Part shown: piece after piece, positions 58,750-64,000 of the stretch | How positions within the stretch are numbered: the stretch's first letter is position 1 | Layout of the letters: each line of letters opens with the position of its first letter | NCBI RefSeq assembly: GCF_024733845.1 | Contig: NZ_JANRHG010000004.1 | Coordinates: forward strand, 62,001-126,000 | From: Neomoorella sulfitireducens | Lineage (GTDB): Bacteria > Bacillota > DSM-521 > Neomoorellales > Neomoorellaceae | DNA length: 64,000 bases | Reading direction: 5' to 3' | The notes under the pieces: generated by a model | Databases searched by the model: none | Seen by the model: the letters and a program-made list of their open reading frames with translations, nothing else | What the model was told of the DNA's origin: nothing | Position numbers and translations under genes: made by a program

Positions 58750-61700
58750 ATGTTTTTCAGATTTAACAGGCGCCTTATATCCCTGATGCTGGCGGTCTGT
58801 TTTCTTTTCAGTGTTTTTATGCCCTCTGTTATCCCGGAAAAAGCTATAGCGGCAGATCAATCCACTACCTATACAGTTCAGGAACTTAAAGATAAGGCCG
58901 TGGAGTTTATTTATCAAAGCTACAAGGATGGGGAAGACATCGATGGTTACACGGCCTACCTCCTTACCCTGGCCGGTGAAGATTTAGGTGGGGTTAAATG
59001 GTCCACGGAAAACGGCACATTAAAAAAGAACATCGAAGAACTGGCCGATTTGCTCGGGGATGAAAACAGTCTTGTTTCTTACATAGTGGCGAACCAGAAT
59101 GACGACGGTACTTTTGGCCCTATGGCCAATGAATATGGAACCAAGGCACCTCTGCAGGCCCTGGCTCTGGTAAAGGATGACTATAGTGGAGATGAACTCT
59201 ACGAACAAATCGAGGATAGCATTGCAAAAGCCGTCAACTATTTCAAAGAAAGATACTGTGAAGGCGAACTTACCTATGAAGTTAACGGCTGGTACTTTGA
59301 TTATCGCTGCGTCGAAGCCCTGGTAGATGCCGGTGAAGATCTATCCGCAGGAGACTGGTCTTATAACGGTACAACTTTAAAAGATGTCGTGCTTGCTTCG
59401 GCGGAGGCCGCGGCCGCCGATCCTTCGGTGCTGGACGCCGTTTACCTGGCGAAAGAACTAACCGCCCTTCGGGCTGTGGATGCGAGTTCAGCATACATCG
59501 ATACTCTTGCACAAGCTATTATTAGCAAGCAAAACAAGGACGGCAGCTTTGGCGGCAGCATCTATGACGCTGTCATGGTTCTGACCGCCCTGGGCAAAGC
59601 GGGGCGGCTCGACGGCATTGATCAGGAGTCCGCTTTAAACTACCTTAATAGTTTTAAACATAAGCATAATGACGCCTGGGGGCAACCTGCCGGAGCGGCC
59701 TGGGGCGGCTACTTTGAAGAGGAGCCGGATTTGACGGCCCAGGTGCTTACAGCTTTAAGCTACTTTGACAGCGCAGAAGACCAGGGTAGCGACGTTTATA
59801 ATGCCATCCAGGAAGGCCTTACCTACCTGCAGGACATCCAGGACGTAGATACCGGGGCCATCCCGGCCCAGTGGGACAGCACCTTTGCTACAGCCGAGAC
59901 GTTAATTGCCTTAAAATCTTTAGGGAAAACGCATGCCGATTATGCCGGCGACAGCTCTCCCTGGGTAAAAAGGTCCCGGACGAAAACGATAGCCCAGTGC
60001 CTGCTGGCTTTAAGCAGCTGGGGTGACGCAACACGGGTTGAAAAACTCGCAGAAATTTTAATAGGAAGGCATTCGGACAGCGGGTTTGACGACAGCGTGT
60101 ACAGCGACATGTGGGCTTATATCGCCTTGGGAGAATCCGGCCGGATAAGCGCGATCGAAGAAGAGGCCCGCGACTACATCCTGAGCAAACAGTGCGCCGG
60201 TGGAGACGACTGCGGCGCCTGGGGAGAAACGTATGGCGAAAATTTCAATCCCGATTTTATGTCTACCGCCCAGGCCATCCGGGCCCTGACATACCTGACC
60301 GGCTATGAGAAAGATGCAGAAATACAGGCTGCCATTGACAGCGGTTTACAGTACCTGCAAAAGTGGCTGCACGCCGACGGCAGTGTTTATTATTTTGATG
60401 ATTACTGGTCCGAAGACCCGGTAGTGGACACTGCGGAAGTAATTATAACCCTTAAAAGACTAGGGCAGGATCCTTTAAACTGGCAGAGCGAAGAAGGATT
60501 AACACCGGTATCCTACATGATGCTCAATGCCCTGAACGAGGACGGCAGCTTTGGCGCCTATGGAAATATTTTAGACGCCGGCGAGGCCCTTTATACTTAT
60601 CTGATCTTGATAGGGACGATTGACCCTGGAGATCTCCTCGGCCTTGTGGTGCAGCCTGCAGCTGCCACCCTTAAAGTTGGCGAACAGCAGCAGTTTAAAG
60701 CCTTGATGACCTATTTTGGCGGCACGAGGATTGACGTAACCGGTGAGGCTGATTGGTCGGTCGAAAATGGTAATGTTGCTTCAGTCAGCTCCGGTCTGGT
60801 AACTGCTTTAAATAAAGGCCAGACGGTGGTAAAAGCCGTCTATAACGGGCTTGCGGCTACGGCTACTTTAAATATAACCGAATCCGCTACATCATCTTCT
60901 CAGGAAACAAATTACCTTGAAGTCTATATCGCTATAGTAGGTAGCAATGGGGAACTCCTTTACGGACCGAGCGTTGTTACGGTTAGTAAAGACAACCCCT
61001 GGGGCCTGACGGTCATGGGGGCCCTGGATGCCACCGGTATTGATTATACTTTTGCAGGATATGTCACGAGCATCGCCGGTCTGGCCAACAGCGGCATGAA
61101 CGGTTGGATGTACAAGGTCAACGGGAGCGTCCCCAGCGTGGGCGCCGATCAAAAAACCATTAAGAGCGGTGATGAAATAATCTGGTGGTATAGCACGGAC
61201 TGGACTTCCAGCGGGCCGACATGGGATAGCCTAACTGAAGCCAGCACTGTTTCCGGGCAGCAAGAAGCCACCCCGGCTACCCTGACGGAGCAAAACGAAA
61301 AACTGCCCGGTACCCTGCAGGCGTCCAGTAGTGCCCTGGAAGCCCTGCAAACGATTGACCAGCTGCTGGGACTTGAAGAAGGTACGGCTGAAGTAGGGGC
61401 CTTGAGTAATGCGGGGCGGGCAGTCGTGGTAGTCGGCGGCGACAGCGCCCTGAGCCGGGCAGAAATGGCCGGGCTTAAAAAGGCGCTGGCCCAGAACACG
61501 GTTGACCTGGCCGTTGAGGTTACGGCTGAAAGCGGCGCCGTTATAGCAGATGAACAAGAAGAAATAGCCCTGGCCGTACCGGCCGGAGCCCTGGCGAAAG
61601 ATACAAAGATAACCATCAAAGAGTCTGCCTTTAACGACAGCGGTTTAACCCTGCCGTCCGGTTACAGGCCGGTAACGGGAGTATTCGATTTCGGCCCCGA

Positions 61701-62448
61701 CGGTACGACTTTTAAGGTTCCGGTTACCATTATTTTAAAATTTGCCCTGCCGCCGCTGGTCCAGGCGGAAAACTTGGCCCTGGCGTGGTACGATAAGGAA
61801 AAAGGCGAGTGGGTGGCTGTCCCCGCTGTAGCAGATCTCTCCCGGGGCTTGATCGTGGCTCAGGTAAACCATTTTACCAATTTTGCCGTCTTTGCCAGGG
61901 AAGCAAGGCTATCCTTCGTTGATGTTACCTCCGACAGCTATGGCTGGGCAAAGAATACCATCGAGGAACTGGCCGGTGCCGGCATCGTAGCCGGGATTGA
62001 CGGCAGGCACTTTGAGCCGGGAAGGGCGGTGACCAGGGCAGAATTTGCCAGCCTCCTGACAAAGGCCCTGGACCTGGAAAATAGTGAGGCAACGCAGGTT
62101 CCTTTTACAGACGTAAAAAGCGGTGACCGGTATGCCGGGGCGGTTGCTGCCGCCTACGCCGGCGGTTTAATAAGAGGTTATGAAGACGGCACCTTCCGGC
62201 CGCAAAAGTCTATTACCCGCGAAGAAATGGCGGCCATGCTGGCGCGGGCTTTGGATTTGTTAGATTACGAAGGGGATGTTTCCTTTAAAGATAGCGACAA
62301 AATCTCTGCGTGGGCCATGAATAGCGTGGCCGCAGCTGCCGCCAGAGGGCTTGTTAAAGGCTATGAAGACGGTACCTTCCGGCCGGCGGCGACTGCCAGC
62401 AGGGCTGAATGCGCGGTTATGATCTACAGGATGTTGACGGCCGAATAG
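58750..62448 (+). CDS. S-layer-anchored transcobalamin-like protein (alpha/alpha barrel, Big_2, DUF4430, SLH x3)
   Basis: A 1232-residue exported protein: signal peptide to about residue 35, then terpene-cyclase/prenyltransferase-like alpha/alpha-barrel repeats (40-640; QNDDGTFG, QNKDGSFGG, LNEDGSFG), a Big_2 domain (642-715), a DUF4430 domain (about 720-815; WGLTVMGALDATGIDYTF, GMNGWMYKVNG, GDEIIWWYS), a ZU5-like domain (930-1050) and three SLH repeats (1055-1232) for cell-wall anchoring. In transcobalamin and intrinsic factor an alpha6/alpha6 barrel plus a DUF4430-like beta domain bind B12. With the riboswitch upstream I infer surface cobalamin capture. Cobalamin binding is not proven. Confidence 0.85.
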   Translation: MFFRFNRRLISLMLAVCFLFSVFMPSVIPEKAIAADQSTTYTVQELKDKAVEFIYQSYKDGEDIDGYTAYLLTLAGEDLGGVKWSTENGTLKKNIEELADLLGDENSLVSYIVANQNDDGTFGPMANEYGTKAPLQALALVKDDYSGDELYEQIEDSIAKAVNYFKERYCEGELTYEVNGWYFDYRCVEALVDAGEDLSAGDWSYNGTTLKDVVLASAEAAAADPSVLDAVYLAKELTALRAVDASSAYIDTLAQAIISKQNKDGSFGGSIYDAVMVLTALGKAGRLDGIDQESALNYLNSFKHKHNDAWGQPAGAAWGGYFEEEPDLTAQVLTALSYFDSAEDQGSDVYNAIQEGLTYLQDIQDVDTGAIPAQWDSTFATAETLIALKSLGKTHADYAGDSSPWVKRSRTKTIAQCLLALSSWGDATRVEKLAEILIGRHSDSGFDDSVYSDMWAYIALGESGRISAIEEEARDYILSKQCAGGDDCGAWGETYGENFNPDFMSTAQAIRALTYLTGYEKDAEIQAAIDSGLQYLQKWLHADGSVYYFDDYWSEDPVVDTAEVIITLKRLGQDPLNWQSEEGLTPVSYMMLNALNEDGSFGAYGNILDAGEALYTYLILIGTIDPGDLLGLVVQPAAATLKVGEQQQFKALMTYFGGTRIDVTGEADWSVENGNVASVSSGLVTALNKGQTVVKAVYNGLAATATLNITESATSSSQETNYLEVYIAIVGSNGELLYGPSVVTVSKDNPWGLTVMGALDATGIDYTFAGYVTSIAGLANSGMNGWMYKVNGSVPSVGADQKTIKSGDEIIWWYSTDWTSSGPTWDSLTEASTVSGQQEATPATLTEQNEKLPGTLQASSSALEALQTIDQLLGLEEGTAEVGALSNAGRAVVVVGGDSALSRAEMAGLKKALAQNTVDLAVEVTAESGAVIADEQEEIALAVPAGALAKDTKITIKESAFNDSGLTLPSGYRPVTGVFDFGPDGTTFKVPVTIILKFALPPLVQAENLALAWYDKEKGEWVAVPAVADLSRGLIVAQVNHFTNFAVFAREARLSFVDVTSDSYGWAKNTIEELAGAGIVAGIDGRHFEPGRAVTRAEFASLLTKALDLENSEATQVPFTDVKSGDRYAGAVAAAYAGGLIRGYEDGTFRPQKSITREEMAAMLARALDLLDYEGDVSFKDSDKISAWAMNSVAAAAARGLVKGYEDGTFRPAATASRAECAVMIYRMLTAE

Positions 62449-62545
62449 AGACAGGATTGAAACGGACAAAGCGAGGAGGGCCGTAAAGCCAGCGGTGCTC
62501 CTCGCTGGAACCGTGGCTGAATACAGTTGGGGCGAGGTATTGAAA

Positions 62546-63250
62546 GTGCAAAAGAAAGTTATTTACCTGATAACAGCCTTGATAGCCATACTTGCCCTGG
62601 CAGGACCGGCGATATATAAAGCAAAGATATCTTTAAACGAGCCGCCTGTGGGCAACACTACCACAGCTACCACCGAAAGCGTTTTATCCGGGGTAGAAGA
62701 ACCCGTTGATGACGGAGTTAAAGAAGACGTCAAAAAGGTACCTGAAATTACCTCCAAGGAAAAGACGGAAGGCAATGCTCCAGGCATTACCCCTGTGGCC
62801 GGGAAAGAGAAATCTTCTGCAGCATCTAATACCAGCAATCAAGTTGATAAGACACATAGCGGCACTCCTGCTGACGCGCAATCTTCTCAAAAGCGGGAGT
62901 TACGGGTGGGAGTTGCGGTTGTGGGTTTGAAGGGGCAGGTGCTTTTTGGCCCATCCTTTGTAGAGGTTGATGAAAATAACAAGTGGGGGCTTACGGTCCT
63001 TGGGGCTCTGGACGCCACAGGCTTAAAATACAGCATTAGCCCTGTATACGGCAAGCTGGTCACCAGCATAGCCGGACAGGAAAATAAAGGCATGAGCGGG
63101 TGGATGTACAAGGTTAATGAAGAGGTAGTAATGATGGCGGCCAGCGACAAAGAGATAGTTGCGGGCGACAGGATCATCTGGTGGTACAGCGAGAGTTTGG
63201 GGAGTAAAGCTCCATCCTGGGGGGATCTGGAACAAAACCCCAATCAATAG
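62546..63250 (+). CDS. Membrane-anchored DUF4430 protein
   Basis: A 234-residue protein: N-terminal membrane anchor (VIYLITALIAILALAGPAIY), a Thr/Lys/Pro-rich spacer (35-125) and a C-terminal DUF4430 domain closely similar to that of the upstream protein (WGLTVLGALDATGLKY, GMSGWMYKVN, GDRIIWWYS). The GTG at 62546 is preferred, eight bases after GCGAGG. It could hand a ligand captured at the S-layer to the membrane. Confidence 0.8.
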   Translation: MQKKVIYLITALIAILALAGPAIYKAKISLNEPPVGNTTTATTESVLSGVEEPVDDGVKEDVKKVPEITSKEKTEGNAPGITPVAGKEKSSAASNTSNQVDKTHSGTPADAQSSQKRELRVGVAVVGLKGQVLFGPSFVEVDENNKWGLTVLGALDATGLKYSISPVYGKLVTSIAGQENKGMSGWMYKVNEEVVMMAASDKEIVAGDRIIWWYSESLGSKAPSWGDLEQNPNQ

Positions 63251-63270
63251 TTTCATAAGGGGGCATGTGG

Positions 63271-64000
63271 ATGTTGAAGCGTAAGTATTCAAGTTTGGCA
63301 TGGGTTTTAGCCGTGGCCTTGCTTCTGGCAGGCACGTCTGCGCCGGCCTGGGCTCTTTACGAAAAGGGCAGTGTCGAAGGAGCTATGAATTCTGCGGCTG
63401 CCTACCTGCTGAAATTGGAGAAGAACGGGGGTATTTTATCGTACTGGAGCTATATAGCGCTGGCGGCATCAGGAAAAGACCTGAATACCACCCAGGCAGG
63501 CCGGGCATGTGAAAACCTGCTGGCCGCCGCCAAACAGTCCGGCGACATGAATTATTATACCGTCCTGGTCCTGGCCGTCCTGGCCAATGGAGGCGATCCA
63601 TATAATTATCTGGGTGAGAACATTATTAAACAGATCCAGGACGCCCAGCTTCCCAGCGGCAAGTTTGCCGACAACGTAAAAAGCGGCGGCGAACAGCTGT
63701 TGAATGCGCACATCTGGGCCATACTGGCCCTGCAGGCTGCCGGGGCAGAGATTAAGGATAAAGAAAAAGCCCTGGGCTGGCTGGCTGCCAGGCAGCATGC
63801 CGATGGGTCTTTTTACTGGTACGCAGAAGATCAAAAGACGTCAGATGTCGATTCTACAGGGATGGCATTGATGGCCCTGGGGGCTTTGGGTGAAGATATG
63901 ACCAGCCCCGTAGTCCAGAAGGCAGTTGCTTACCTGGAAAAAGCCCAGAAGGAAAACGGCTGTTTCGAGTCCTGGGGAGCAGAAAATGCGGAAAGCTGCT
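63271..64000 (+). CDS. Secreted alpha/alpha-barrel protein, cut by window edge
   Basis: The first 243 residues of a secreted protein: signal peptide MLKRKYSSLAWVLAVALLLA ending SAPAWA, then prenyltransferase/terpene-cyclase-like helical repeats (ARQHADGSFYWY, DSTGMALMALGALG). It corresponds to the alpha-domain of the large upstream protein. Whether a DUF4430 domain follows is outside the window. Last visible gene of the riboswitch-controlled cluster. Confidence 0.8.
   Translation, partial: MLKRKYSSLAWVLAVALLLAGTSAPAWALYEKGSVEGAMNSAAAYLLKLEKNGGILSYWSYIALAASGKDLNTTQAGRACENLLAAAKQSGDMNYYTVLVLAVLANGGDPYNYLGENIIKQIQDAQLPSGKFADNVKSGGEQLLNAHIWAILALQAAGAEIKDKEKALGWLAARQHADGSFYWYAEDQKTSDVDSTGMALMALGALGEDMTSPVVQKAVAYLEKAQKENGCFESWGAENAESC

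Noticed and set aside
59100-60560. CRISPR or tandem DNA repeats suggested by recurring DGSFG-type text
   Set aside because: The repeats are at protein level only, irregularly spaced and not conserved at nucleotide level. No CRISPR array was seen anywhere in the window.
58900-60640. The large repeat protein as a true terpene cyclase or prenyltransferase enzyme
   Set aside because: It is exported, S-layer anchored and lacks an evident catalytic Asp-rich motif (DxDD) in the repeats; the barrel is more likely a binding fold.

Overview
The window looks like a chromosome segment of a thermophilic, spore-forming, anaerobic acetogenic Firmicute, most likely Moorella or a close relative. Four things point there: sporulation genes (an alpha/beta-type SASP and ytrIH next to dnaE), the FprA-Hrb-rubrerythrin oxygen/NO detoxification set known from Moorella thermoacetica, heterodisulfide-reductase-like electron-transfer genes, and frequent TTG/GTG starts behind strong Shine-Dalgarno sequences. 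The genus is inferred from gene content only.

Layout. 1-10 kb is mostly core: a LysR fragment, a YkvI-type transporter, SASP/ytrI/ytrH, then dnaE, coaD, mtrB (TRAP), a DUF2007 protein, pfkA and pyk. 10-20 kb mixes a DUF169 protein, minC, a nitrilase-family enzyme and a deleted MFS gene. It continues with a probable Moco/Tuco riboswitch ahead of a DUF364 protein and a ModA/ModB pair without an ATPase, a VapBC-type module, an AbiEii-type nucleotidyltransferase pair, a broken DtxR/FeoA locus and a radical SAM/SPASM enzyme. 20-26 kb is one minus-strand electron-transfer operon: a Cys-rich MerR protein, HdrC-HdrB, HdrA-HdrA-MvhD and an FAD-dependent pyridine-nucleotide-disulfide reductase.

26-31 kb holds a second Cys-rich MerR, a cobalamin riboswitch driving nrdDG, and an Mrp ATPase flanked by fragments of two genes that are intact at 39.6-42.4 kb. 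31-34 kb is hrb, fprA and rbr. 34-39 kb carries signalling proteins (receiver, PAS-GGDEF-HD-GYP, CBS-GGDEF). 39-43.7 kb is the second half of a scrambled duplication: an nrdDG remnant, then yedE, DUF3343, a YjeF-type kinase, tusA, and a mirror-image pair of MerR genes. 43.8-58.2 kb contains a flavoprotein, FmdB/MBL/MOSC/NifU/Fur genes, a znuACB-Fur zinc-type importer, FmdE with a FecBCD-type importer, and an ORP-like cluster (DUF5320, two NifX-like proteins, a ferredoxin, two ferredoxin-MinD ATPases).

58.3-64 kb is the most interesting part. A second cobalamin riboswitch with a terminator precedes a 1232-residue S-layer-anchored protein whose alpha/alpha-barrel plus DUF4430 architecture resembles vertebrate transcobalamin and intrinsic factor. 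A membrane-anchored stand-alone DUF4430 protein and a secreted stand-alone alpha/alpha-barrel protein follow. I infer a surface corrinoid-capture system. No tRNA, rRNA, CRISPR array or intact insertion sequence was seen.
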